Shown piece after piece: positions 1 through 6,451 of a DNA stretch of 10,878 nt. How positions within the stretch are numbered: the first letter of the stretch is position 1; each line of letters starts with the position of its first letter. Source of the stretch: an uncultured Holophagales bacterium (GTDB taxonomy: Bacteria > Acidobacteriota > Thermoanaerobaculia > UBA5066); assembly GCA_937927565.1 (NCBI GenBank), contig CALBDV010000061.1, positions 1 to 10,878 on the forward strand, in the 5' to 3' direction. The position numbers and the translations under genes were made by a program. The notes beneath the pieces are model-generated. The model saw only the letters and a program-made list of their open reading frames with translations, did not search any database and was not told the DNA's origin.

Positions 1-570
1 CCGAACGCCACCGGAAGGAACTTCACGGCCACCTGCGGGACGGGCGGCCAGGTCGAGAGGCTCTCCAACGGCGGCTTCGAGACGCTGACCGCCTCGACGA
101 ACAGCGCGCCGGACGGCTCCTGGTCGCGGACGGCCTACACCGGTACGAGCTTCAATACTCTGATCGCGAACGGCACCGCTCCGCGGACCGGGACGGACTA
201 CGGGTACGTCGGGGTCTACGTCTCGTCCTCCCAGACGGTGACGAGCGCGAATGCCGTGATCCCCGCCGGCGCCACGAGCGCGACCCTGACGTTCTACGTC
301 TCGATCGTGACGGCCGAGACGACCACGGCGACGGCCTACGACAAGCTGAACGTCCAGCTCGTCGATGCCTCGACCGGCTCGGTCCTGGCGACGCTCGGGA
401 CGCTCTCGAACCTGAACAAGACCGCGAGCGCGACGACCTATGCGCTCAAGAGCTATTCGGCGACGACGTACAAGGGGAAGACCGTGAAGGTGAGGTTTGC
501 CGCGACGAACGACTCGTCGCTCGTGACGACCTTCCGGATCGACGACGTCAGCCTGAAGTCCGACGGCTGA
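1..570 (+). CDS. C-terminal part of a secreted protein with an NGGFE-type jelly-roll-like module (5' end outside window)
   Basis: Frame 1 is open from the first base to a TGA at 568-570, giving 189 residues of a protein that starts outside the window. The first ~19 residues (NATGRNFTAT) look like the last strand of an Ig-like repeat. From about residue 20 a single beta-rich domain follows, opening with RLSNGGFE and closing with FRIDDVSLKSDG. This opening and closing pair is typical of C-terminal carbohydrate-binding-like jelly-roll modules on secreted peptidases and glycosidases. The composition is rich in Thr, Ser, Ala and Gly with no Lys/Arg clusters, as in exported proteins. An internal ATG at 238 lies inside the domain and is not the start. 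No catalytic motif is visible, so the enzymatic identity of the missing N-terminal part is unknown. It could equally be an adhesin. The reading frame is certain; the domain family is inferred. Confidence 0.8.
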   Translation, partial: PNATGRNFTATCGTGGQVERLSNGGFETLTASTNSAPDGSWSRTAYTGTSFNTLIANGTAPRTGTDYGYVGVYVSSSQTVTSANAVIPAGATSATLTFYVSIVTAETTTATAYDKLNVQLVDASTGSVLATLGTLSNLNKTASATTYALKSYSATTYKGKTVKVRFAATNDSSLVTTFRIDDVSLKSDG

Positions 571-602
571 CGACCGGGGAGGAGAGGCCTGTTTGGGCCG
601 TT

Positions 603-632
603 CGGGGGGAGGGGAGCGATCCCTTCCCCCCG
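603..632. terminator. Strong G/C hairpin between convergent genes, probable bidirectional terminator
   Basis: The left arm 603-614 (C, six G, A, four G) pairs with the right arm 621-632 (three C, two T, six C, G) over 12 positions, including one G-T wobble, with a six-base loop AGCGAT at 615-620. It lies 33 bases after the upstream + stop codon and 22 bases before the stop codon of the - gene, the expected place for a shared terminator. No T-tract follows on either strand, so it is not a textbook intrinsic terminator. In - strand RNA the wobble becomes a C-A mismatch, so the + strand hairpin is slightly stronger. Confidence 0.55.
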
Positions 633-654
633 ATATTCATCTCAGTCTCTCGCT

Positions 655-1818
655 TCAGAGCGTCCGTGTCCTCGTCATCATCGAGAAGAGGCGTGCTCCC
701 TTCGGGACCGACGAGAAGGCATGGAACAGGAGAACGACACCGTCCTCCGGCGCCCGCACCTCGACGATCGCGTCGCTGGCGCGCGGTGGGAGCGTCCGGC
801 ATCGGGACGGGTCGACGAGGCGGACGACGACGTCTCCGGCTTTCACCGGCGTCCCGGGTTCGACCGCGCGGTCGACGAGTCCGCCGACCGGGGCGTTGAG
901 GGAGCGGTAGTCGCCTATCGAGCAGGCGGTGATGCGTGAAGGGGGGGGCTCCGGCTCGCCGTCGAGGATGCCGAAGTGGCGAAGAGCCGATGCGATCCGG
1001 AGGGCGTCCGCCTGCCCCGCCGCGAGGGAGAAGGAGTTCATCGAGCCGAGCTCGACCGTGTACCCGTCGATGAGGCGGGGGACGTCGTTGCGGCCGAGGC
1101 GCTCGAATGCGTCGGACAGATCCTGCCACGGCACGAAGGACGCTTCGTCGAGCGCGCCGCCAAACCGGGCCGGTACCTCCAGTACGAACGGAAAGCCGAA
1201 GGCTCTCGCGGCGGCGACGGCTCCCTCCGGAACGTAGAGGTAGCGCGGGGCGCGATCGCCGGTGTGGAGGTCGAGGACGAGATCCGCCTCGACCGCCATC
1301 CTCTGGATCGCGAGCGAGAAGTCCAGGCGGGAATCCGCTCCCCAGACGCGGGTCTCCGTCTCGATCGCGTCGAGCGCGGCCTTGAGCGCTTCGCGAAAGC
1401 CCTCGCGGATCTCCCCGACCGAAGAGGACTGGTGGGCGGCCGCGAAGGAGTCGACGTCGACGTACGAGGCCGCCGACGCCGAGCGGGACGGACCGGTGAG
1501 GTAAAGGTACCCGCGATTGAAGTTGTTTCCCGTCAGGAAGTCGTAGACACCCGCGACGTAGTCACCTACCTGCTGGTTTGCCGAGACGGGGTTGACGCGG
1601 GGGACGAGGATGACGGTGCCGCGGAGCGGTTCTCGTTCCAGGAGCTCGAAAAGCGCGAGGATGGCGGCGTTGCCCTGAAGCTCACCGCCGTGGACGTTCG
1701 CCTGGATGTAGGCGAGCGGCCGCTCCTGTCGCCCGCGCGCGACGAATACCGGCGCTGTCAGCTCGTGTCCGGTCGCGTTGGTTCTGACGACGACGTCGCG
1801 GCGCTCCCATTTCGCCAT
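655..1818 (-). CDS. Succinylglutamate desuccinylase/aspartoacylase-family (M14-like) zinc amidohydrolase
   Basis: The protein has 387 residues and belongs to the AstE/AspA branch of the M14 metallocarboxypeptidase fold, whose members hydrolyse N-acyl or amide bonds of amino-acid derivatives. The zinc ligands are visible as HGGE (His43, Glu46) and His184 in LDLHTG. The substrate-site arginine is probably in PRVNP (Arg73), NFNRGY (98-103) matches the family's N-R motif, and Glu255 in TVELGS is the likely catalytic glutamate. The last ~90 residues (VGGLVDRAVEPGTPVKAGDVV) form a barrel-sandwich, lipoyl-like tail common in this family. No signal peptide is seen, so it should be cytoplasmic. The start at 1818 is supported by GAGGAG (complement of 1825-1830) six bases upstream. 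A weak TAGACT -10-like element lies at 1837-1842. The gene is transcribed away from the apbE operon and no substrate can be assigned; an arginine-catabolism AstE role is not supported by neighbours. Confidence 0.88.
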   Translation of the reverse strand: MAKWERRDVVVRTNATGHELTAPVFVARGRQERPLAYIQANVHGGELQGNAAILALFELLEREPLRGTVILVPRVNPVSANQQVGDYVAGVYDFLTGNNFNRGYLYLTGPSRSASAASYVDVDSFAAAHQSSSVGEIREGFREALKAALDAIETETRVWGADSRLDFSLAIQRMAVEADLVLDLHTGDRAPRYLYVPEGAVAAARAFGFPFVLEVPARFGGALDEASFVPWQDLSDAFERLGRNDVPRLIDGYTVELGSMNSFSLAAGQADALRIASALRHFGILDGEPEPPPSRITACSIGDYRSLNAPVGGLVDRAVEPGTPVKAGDVVVRLVDPSRCRTLPPRASDAIVEVRAPEDGVVLLFHAFSSVPKGARLFSMMTRTRTL

Positions 1819-1824
1819 GAAAGT

Positions 1825-1830
1825 CTCCTC
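1825..1830 (-). promoter_or_regulatory. Ribosome binding site GAGGAG of the M14-family gene
   Basis: On the - strand GAGGAG lies six bases before the ATG at 1818-1816. It supports this start over alternatives further inside the gene. Confidence 0.75.
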
Positions 1831-1899
1831 GCCGCGAGTCTAGCGAAGAGCGGTGCGAGTGCCGCGTATGACGAGGATCATGTCGAGAAGAGATCGCGA

Positions 1900-1928
1900 T
1901 TGACACGTTTCCCGAGGTTTTGTATTTT
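1900..1928 (+). promoter_or_regulatory. Sigma70-type promoter of the apbE operon
   Basis: A perfect -35 TTGACA at 1900-1905 is followed after exactly 17 bases by TATTTT at 1923-1928, which matches the -10 consensus TATAAT at four of six positions. Counting from the -10 places transcription start near 1935, the first base of the GTG chosen as the apbE start. The region is A/T-richer than its surroundings. It lies in the 116-base divergent gap (1819-1934) between the M14-family gene and apbE. No operator palindrome was recognised beside it. Confidence 0.7.
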
Positions 1929-1934
1929 GACGTC

Positions 1935-3020
1935 GTGTTGAGACGCATTCGCAGAAACAGGCTTCTCGGCACCGTCGCGCTCCTGGTTGCCCTCCTCCTG
2001 CCGAACCGGTCTGTCGCGAACGAGCAGAGACCTTCGCTCTTGGAGGCGGAGGTCGTTCGCGCTCGGTGGCTCATGGGTACCGTTCTCGAGCTGCGTTTCC
2101 CTGCCGGGACGCAGGATGTGGATTCCCTTGCAGAAGCGGCCTTCGCAGAGGTCTCGAGAGTGGATGGGGCTGCCTCGCTCTGGAGGCCGGGAACGGAACT
2201 AGCTGCGGTTCACGCCCGGGCCGAATCCGGGGAAGCCATCCTCTTGTCCGAGACGCTGGGCGCGCTGCTGCAGGAGGCGATCCGTGCTGCCGACCTTTCG
2301 GGCGGCGCCTACTCGCCGGCGGTCGGAGCTCTCGTCTCGGCCTACGACCTCCGCGGGGACGGGCGCTGGCCCACGGAGGCGGAGAGGCGCCGCGCGGTGG
2401 CCCTGGCCCGGCCCCAGGGAGTGCACTATGACCCGCGCACACGCGCGCTCCGCCTCGACGCGGGCGTCACCCTCGACCTCGACGGCATTTCCAAGGGATT
2501 CGCCCTTGACCGCGCGGCGGCTGCTCTCCGGGCCCGGGGAGTCGAAGACGCGCTCCTGAATTTCGGCGGTCAGCTTCTCGTCATCGGGCCTCCGGCCGGA
2601 GCTCCGGCCCGGGAGGCGCTCGTCGACTCCCCGTTCAACCCCGGCGCTTCCGTCCTGTCCGTCCGGGTTCGGGACGCGTCTCTCTCCACCTCGGCGAACA
2701 CCGAACGCGTGCGGCTGGTCGCCGGGAGGGAGGCCGGACACCTCCTCGATCCCCGGACCGGGGAACTCGTTCGACTCTCTGGATCGGTCACGATTCTCGC
2801 TTCGACCGGTGCGATGGCCGACGCCCTCTCGACGGCGTGGGCCGTCGACGGACCCGAGGCCTACCGCACGTCTGATCCCCGCTCGCCGCTCCGCCGGGCC
2901 GGAATCGTGGGCTTCGCGCTGGCCGGCCGTGACGGTGGGTGCGAGACCCTGACCGATCGGCCCTTCGAGCGGCTCCGGCCGCCGCCTCGCGTCGCGGACG
3001 CCGCCATTCACGGACCCTGA
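1935..3020 (+). CDS. apbE: FAD:protein FMN transferase (ApbE family), exported
   Basis: ApbE enzymes move FMN from FAD onto a threonine or serine of extracytoplasmic flavoproteins, with Mg2+. The chosen start is GTG 1935, giving 361 residues. It begins LRRIRRNRLLG, then a hydrophobic stretch and PNRSVANEQ, a typical Sec signal. The frame is open from a TTG at 1920, but that codon precedes the predicted transcription start. Family motifs in order: WLMGT (45-49), SGGAYSPAVG (122-131), LDLDGISKGFALD (180-192), LLNFGGQL (207-214), STSANTER (251-258), GHLLDPRTG (268-276) and ASTGAMADALSTA (289-301, with the metal-binding Asp at 296). All the main FAD/Mg2+ motifs are present and the length is normal. 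It is first in an operon with a porin, an FMN_bind protein and a membrane protein; the FMN_bind product is its obvious substrate. No ribosome binding site is visible, consistent with leaderless translation. Confidence 0.93.
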   Translation: MLRRIRRNRLLGTVALLVALLLPNRSVANEQRPSLLEAEVVRARWLMGTVLELRFPAGTQDVDSLAEAAFAEVSRVDGAASLWRPGTELAAVHARAESGEAILLSETLGALLQEAIRAADLSGGAYSPAVGALVSAYDLRGDGRWPTEAERRRAVALARPQGVHYDPRTRALRLDAGVTLDLDGISKGFALDRAAAALRARGVEDALLNFGGQLLVIGPPAGAPAREALVDSPFNPGASVLSVRVRDASLSTSANTERVRLVAGREAGHLLDPRTGELVRLSGSVTILASTGAMADALSTAWAVDGPEAYRTSDPRSPLRRAGIVGFALAGRDGGCETLTDRPFERLRPPPRVADAAIHGP

Positions 3021-3030
3021 ATTCCCTTTC

Positions 3031-3036
3031 GAGGAG
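3031..3036 (+). promoter_or_regulatory. Ribosome binding site GAGGAG of the porin gene
   Basis: GAGGAG lies six bases before the ATG at 3043, inside the 22-base gap after the apbE stop. It fixes the porin start and contrasts with apbE, which has no such site. Confidence 0.8.
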
Positions 3037-3042
3037 AGACAG

Positions 3043-4377
3043 ATGAACCAGAAGTGGAGGGCGCTCCTCGCGCTCCCGTTGTGTGCAGTGACGACTCTCG
3101 CGGGCCCCGCACTCTCCGACGATCCGCCGAAGGCGGCGCCGGCGGCCGAGTCCGCGTCGGCCCCGACAAACGAGGAACTCGCTCGCCGGATAGAGGTTCT
3201 CGCCCGCGAGCTGGAAGCCCGAAAGCTCGGTGACGCCTCCGATCCGGCCCCTCCTGCCGGAACGACCGGCAAGTGGGGGCTCGGCCCGGCCGCTTCGAAG
3301 GTCTACGGGAAGTCTTCCGGCCTCTCGATCGGCGGCTACGGGGAGTCGCTCTACCAGAACTTCGACGCGACCCGGGAGAACGGCACGCCCTCGGGAAGGA
3401 CGAACGAGTGGGACTACGTCCGCGCCGTCGTCTACCTCGGATGGAAGTTCGACAAGACGTTCGTCCTGAACTCGGAGTTCGAGTACGAGCACGCCTCGAC
3501 CGGCAAGGGGGGCGAGGTCTCGGTGGAGTTCGCGACGCTCGACGCCCTCCTTCGCGGCGAGCTGAACCTCCGGGCGGGGCTCGTCCTCGTGCCGGTGGGC
3601 TTCGTGAACGAGATGCACGAGCCGACGACCTATCTGGGCGCGCGCCGCCCCGACACGGAGAACCGGATCCTCCCGTCGACGTGGAGGGCGAACGGCATCG
3701 GCGTCTTCGGCGAGGCGGGTCCGGTCGCCTACAAGCTCTACCTGAACGAGAGCCTGAGCGCATCTTCGTTCAACGCGTCGAACGGCATTCGCGGGGGCCG
3801 GCAGAAGGGAGCCCTGGCGACGGCGGACAACCTGGCGTTCTCGGGCCGTCTCGACCTCGTCTCCGTCCCGGGTCTCCTCGCCGGAGTCTCCTTCTTCACG
3901 GGCGAATCGGGGAAGGACCTCGTCGCCGCCGGCCAGGCCTTCGGAGCACGGACGACGACGTGGGACCTCCACGCCGACTGGCGATACCGCGGTCTCTGGC
4001 TGCGTGGAGTCTTCGCCCGGGTCACGATCGACGACGTCGCGCTCCTCAACCAGTCGCTCGGCCTCACCGGGAACAAGTCGATCGGGGAGACGCAGGAGGG
4101 GTACTACCTCTCCGTCGGTTACGAGGTCCTTTCGCGATTCGCTCCCGGATCCTCGATGGCCCTGACGCCGTTCGTCCGCTACGAGCGGACGGACACGCAG
4201 AAGGAAGTCCCGGCCGGCTGGACCCGGGACGGTTCGAACGATCGAAAAGCCTGGACGGTCGGACTCGACTTCAAGCCGATCCCCCAGCTCGCGCTCAAGG
4301 TCGACTGGCAGGACTATTCAGACGCCGCGAACACGGGCGTCTCGCAGTGGAATGTCGCGCTCGCCTACCTCTTCTGA
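3043..4377 (+). CDS. Outer-membrane porin-like beta-barrel protein with N-terminal coiled coil
   Basis: The protein has 444 residues. A Sec signal (WRALLALPLCAVTTLAGPALS, about 1-25) is followed by an Ala/Pro linker and a short heptad-like segment NEELARRIEVLARELEARKL (43-62), the kind of periplasmic coiled coil that precedes many trimeric porins. From about residue 92 (LSIGGYGESLYQNF) alternating hydrophobic and polar strands run to the C-terminus, which ends in LAYLF with the terminal phenylalanine recognised by the Bam machinery. The stretch 178-226 (GLVLVPVGFVNEMHEPTTY, then RRPDTENRILPSTW and GIGVFGE) resembles the carbohydrate- or phosphate-selective porin superfamily. No cysteine pair or haem motif is present. 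It is second in the apbE operon, 22 bases after apbE, and is probably the route by which an external substrate or product reaches the periplasmic flavoprotein. The substrate is unknown. The barrel class is clear; the exact family is inferred. Confidence 0.85.
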   Translation: MNQKWRALLALPLCAVTTLAGPALSDDPPKAAPAAESASAPTNEELARRIEVLARELEARKLGDASDPAPPAGTTGKWGLGPAASKVYGKSSGLSIGGYGESLYQNFDATRENGTPSGRTNEWDYVRAVVYLGWKFDKTFVLNSEFEYEHASTGKGGEVSVEFATLDALLRGELNLRAGLVLVPVGFVNEMHEPTTYLGARRPDTENRILPSTWRANGIGVFGEAGPVAYKLYLNESLSASSFNASNGIRGGRQKGALATADNLAFSGRLDLVSVPGLLAGVSFFTGESGKDLVAAGQAFGARTTTWDLHADWRYRGLWLRGVFARVTIDDVALLNQSLGLTGNKSIGETQEGYYLSVGYEVLSRFAPGSSMALTPFVRYERTDTQKEVPAGWTRDGSNDRKAWTVGLDFKPIPQLALKVDWQDYSDAANTGVSQWNVALAYLF

Positions 4378-4384
4378 ACACGGG

Positions 4385-4954
4385 GTGAGCCCCGGCGCTC
4401 GCCGATTCCGGCGGGCGCCGGCCCTTCTCCTCCTCACCGCCTTCCTCACGGACGCGGCGGGCGCGGCCGTCTTCGAGACGCAGGAACAGGCGCTCGCGAG
4501 GGCCTTCCCGCCGCCGGCCCGCGTCGTGAGGAGCACGTCCTTCCTGACGGACGCACAGCACGAGGCGGCCCGGAAGACGGCGCAGGCGCCGGTCGACTCC
4601 GCGGTCGTGACGCGCTACGCGGCTTTCGGTCCCGACGGGACGCTGTTGGGCACGGCCTACTTCGACGCTCATGTCGTGAGGACGGCGCGCGAAGTGCTGA
4701 TGGTCGTCGTCGCGCCCGACCGGACCGTCCGGAGCGTCGACGTCCTCGCCTTCGGCGAACCGCAGGACTACCTGCCGCGCCAAGGGTGGCTGAAGAGGGT
4801 GGAAGGGAAGAAGCAGGAAGACGGTCTCTTCGTCGGCCGGTCCCTGGCGCACGTCACCGGCGCCACGCTCACGACGCAGTCCATCGCCGCGGCTCTCCGG
4901 CGGGTCCTGGCGGTCCATTCACTCCTGGGCGAACCGGCTTCGCCTGCGAAATGA
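4385..4954 (+). CDS. Exported FMN_bind-domain flavoprotein (RnfG/NqrC-like, covalent FMN)
   Basis: Starting at GTG 4385, seven bases after the porin stop, the protein has 189 residues with a Sec signal (RRFRRAPALLLLTAFLTDAAGAA, about 6-28). The body matches small FMN-binding-domain proteins: VTRYAAFGPDGTLLGTAYFDAHVVR (76-100) then LMVVVAPDRTVRSVDVLAFGEPQDY. Near the C-terminus AHVTGATLTT carries the flavinylation motif (T/S)GAT; Thr161 (codon 4865-4867) is the expected site of phosphoester-linked FMN placed by ApbE. The usual Asp six residues before that Thr is Ala155 here. The protein would be a single-domain periplasmic electron carrier, not part of an Nqr or Rnf complex, since no other subunits are nearby. 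An in-frame ATG at 4352 overlaps the porin and would add 11 polar residues before the signal; GTG 4385 gives the better signal peptide, although neither start has a strong ribosome binding site. Confidence 0.87.
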   Translation: MSPGARRFRRAPALLLLTAFLTDAAGAAVFETQEQALARAFPPPARVVRSTSFLTDAQHEAARKTAQAPVDSAVVTRYAAFGPDGTLLGTAYFDAHVVRTAREVLMVVVAPDRTVRSVDVLAFGEPQDYLPRQGWLKRVEGKKQEDGLFVGRSLAHVTGATLTTQSIAAALRRVLAVHSLLGEPASPAK

Positions 4955-4961
4955 GAAGACG

Positions 4962-5519
4962 ATGAAGTACATGGAACAGGGCGGCTTCCAGAACAACCCC
5001 CTCACCCGTCTCACCCTCTGGGGGACCTTCGTCTTCCTCACCGGGCTCTGGGTCTCGAACTTCGGGATGTACTTCTCGAGAATGGGCCTCTCGCCCGCGA
5101 GCGTCGCCGCCTACTACCGAGGGTCCGACGAGACGTTCCAACCCGCGCGGACCTTCGGTTCCATGGTCGAGTCCTCGCACGGGCACTTCGCCATGATGGC
5201 GATGGTCCTGCTCGTCCTGACTCACCTCTACATCTTCGTCCCCGGTCCGAGGCGCCTGAAGGCGGCGTTCGTGGGTGGAACGTTCGCCGCGACGTTCCTC
5301 TCGGAGGCGTCGGGCTGGCTCGTGAGGTTCGTCCACCCCGGCTTCGCAATCCTCAAGCCCGCGGCGTTCCTCGCCTCGCAGGCGTTCCTCGGCCTCATGC
5401 TCGGCCTCCTCGCGACCTTCCTCCTCACGGCGGCGCGACGAAGGCCCCGTCAGGTCGTCGTGGAGCCACGAGCCGATGACGAGACGCCTCGGCGCGCGGT
5501 GGGCGGCGTGGCGTCCTGA
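4962..5519 (+). CDS. Small four-helix inner-membrane protein with conserved-looking histidines, apbE operon
   Basis: The protein has 185 residues and starts at ATG 4962, seven bases after the FMN_bind stop, with a weak purine stretch upstream. Four hydrophobic segments are visible at about 17-36, 76-93, 101-121 and 131-157. Basic residues in PRRLK (96-100) and the tail ARRRPRQ (158-164) place both ends and the middle loop in the cytoplasm. A 37-residue loop (SRMGLSPASVAAYYRG onward) then faces the periplasm. His73 and His75 (SSHGH) and His125 (RFVHPGF) cluster at the periplasmic side, and His88 lies near the cytoplasmic end of helix 2, 13 residues from His75. That spacing is reminiscent of b-type haem ligands, but no known cytochrome b family was recognised. 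Its place after the flavoprotein suggests it passes electrons from the quinone pool to it. This role is inference; it could also be only a membrane anchor or assembly factor. Confidence 0.75.
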   Translation: MKYMEQGGFQNNPLTRLTLWGTFVFLTGLWVSNFGMYFSRMGLSPASVAAYYRGSDETFQPARTFGSMVESSHGHFAMMAMVLLVLTHLYIFVPGPRRLKAAFVGGTFAATFLSEASGWLVRFVHPGFAILKPAAFLASQAFLGLMLGLLATFLLTAARRRPRQVVVEPRADDETPRRAVGGVAS

Positions 5520-5522
5520 CCG

Positions 5523-6443
5523 TCAGGGAACCCGGAACGTCGTCGACGCCCGGCCATTCCCGCTTCGTCCGGCCGCCGACTCGACCTTCCCGAGGTCGAG
5601 CGTCACGGTGACGTCCTCTCCCTTGCGGAAATCCTGCGACGGAAGGAAACGGAGGAGGCGTTCTTCCTCCATCCACTCGACCGTTCCCGGTATCTCCCCG
5701 GAGAGCGATCCGACGGCGAGGATGGCGCCGTCTCCCACCGAGCTCTCGTCGAGTGGAACCGTGACGAAGAAGCTCACCGCGACCCGGCGCGCGGCGACGA
5801 CGGAGCCCGGGGCGGGGAAGACGTCCGCCACGCCGGGTTCGACGGCGTGCGGGCCGGAAGTGCTCCCGACCGGGATCTCGAGGGCGACCCCGACGAGGAA
5901 CGGCGGCAGGGGCGGGGGAGGAGGAAGCGGGAGCCGTCCGTCGCCCGCGGCGTCGATCGCGAGGATCACGAGGAAGACGACCGTGATGGCCGCGAGGACG
6001 ATCCAGAAGACCGGGACCTTCTCGAGGACGACGCTCGCTTCCACCCGCTCGCCCGCCCGGACGGAAAGCTCCTTCTCGACGGGACCTTTCAAGGCCACCA
6101 CGTCGCCGTTCCCGTCGATCTTCTTCGAGGTCCTGAGCACGTAGCGGCCGGGAGGGAGGTCGCCGAGCGACCAGGACGAGGACATCGAGCGCGCCACCGT
6201 CGTCCGGACCCCGTTCTCGATTCGGGTCAGCTCGGCCAGAACCGGGTGATTGACTGGTCTTTTCGAATCGCGATCTCCCGTCGTCTGATAGACGGCGACA
6301 CCGACTTCTCCCGTGCCGGTCTGGCCGCCATCGCGCACGGAGCGGGCCAGGCCGACCGAGACGCAGCCGTCGAGGGCAAACGGGGCCAGGGCGACCAGGA
6401 GAATCAGGACGAGAACCCGGCGCGATCGGTCGGCGACGTTCAT
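5523..6443 (-). CDS. Membrane-anchored or lipidated protein with PEGA-like N-terminal part and C-terminal Big_5-like domain
   Basis: The protein has 306 residues. The N-terminus (RRVLVLILLVALAPFALDGC) is a signal ending in a lipobox-like LDGC, with Cys27 as possible lipidation site; Asp before Gly is unusual, so lipidation is uncertain. Residues ~45-141 are beta-rich with SLGDLPPGRYVLRTSKK and VRAGERVEASVVLEK, resembling PEGA or carboxypeptidase-regulatory folds. A second hydrophobic helix (VFWIVLAAITVVFLVILAI, 145-163) follows, then a proline run LPLPPPPPLPP (171-181). Residues ~203-305 (VADVFPAPGSVVAARRVAVSF, RFLPSQDFRKGEDVTVTL, VESAAGR) match the bacterial Big_5/SbsA-like Ig fold. No enzyme motif is present. 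The stop codon faces that of the apbE operon with only three bases between. The start at 6443 has no ribosome binding site but sits directly under a promoter. Function unknown; probably an envelope structural or sensing protein. Confidence 0.75.
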   Translation of the reverse strand: MNVADRSRRVLVLILLVALAPFALDGCVSVGLARSVRDGGQTGTGEVGVAVYQTTGDRDSKRPVNHPVLAELTRIENGVRTTVARSMSSSWSLGDLPPGRYVLRTSKKIDGNGDVVALKGPVEKELSVRAGERVEASVVLEKVPVFWIVLAAITVVFLVILAIDAAGDGRLPLPPPPPLPPFLVGVALEIPVGSTSGPHAVEPGVADVFPAPGSVVAARRVAVSFFVTVPLDESSVGDGAILAVGSLSGEIPGTVEWMEEERLLRFLPSQDFRKGEDVTVTLDLGKVESAAGRSGNGRASTTFRVP

Positions 6444-6451
6444 CGGGCGGA

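Noticed and set aside
976..1941. 321-codon + frame opposite the M14-family gene
   Set aside because: Its translation is charged low-complexity sequence, whereas the - strand product has a full set of zinc and catalytic motifs.
2199..3972. Two long - strand frames opposite apbE and the porin (2199-3272 and 2788-3972)
   Set aside because: Arg- and Gly-rich antisense shadows without motifs; they overlap each other and the well-supported + genes.
4352..4384. Upstream ATG for the FMN_bind gene overlapping the porin
   Set aside because: It adds polar residues before the signal peptide and has no better ribosome binding site; kept only as an alternative start.
3273..4388. 371-codon + frame overlapping the porin
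   Set aside because: Arg/Gly/Pro-rich out-of-frame reading of the porin gene with no signal or domain.
5515..5527. Palindrome at the convergent stops as a terminator
   Set aside because: Only five base pairs with a three-base loop and no T-tract, and three of the pairs come simply from two facing TGA codons.
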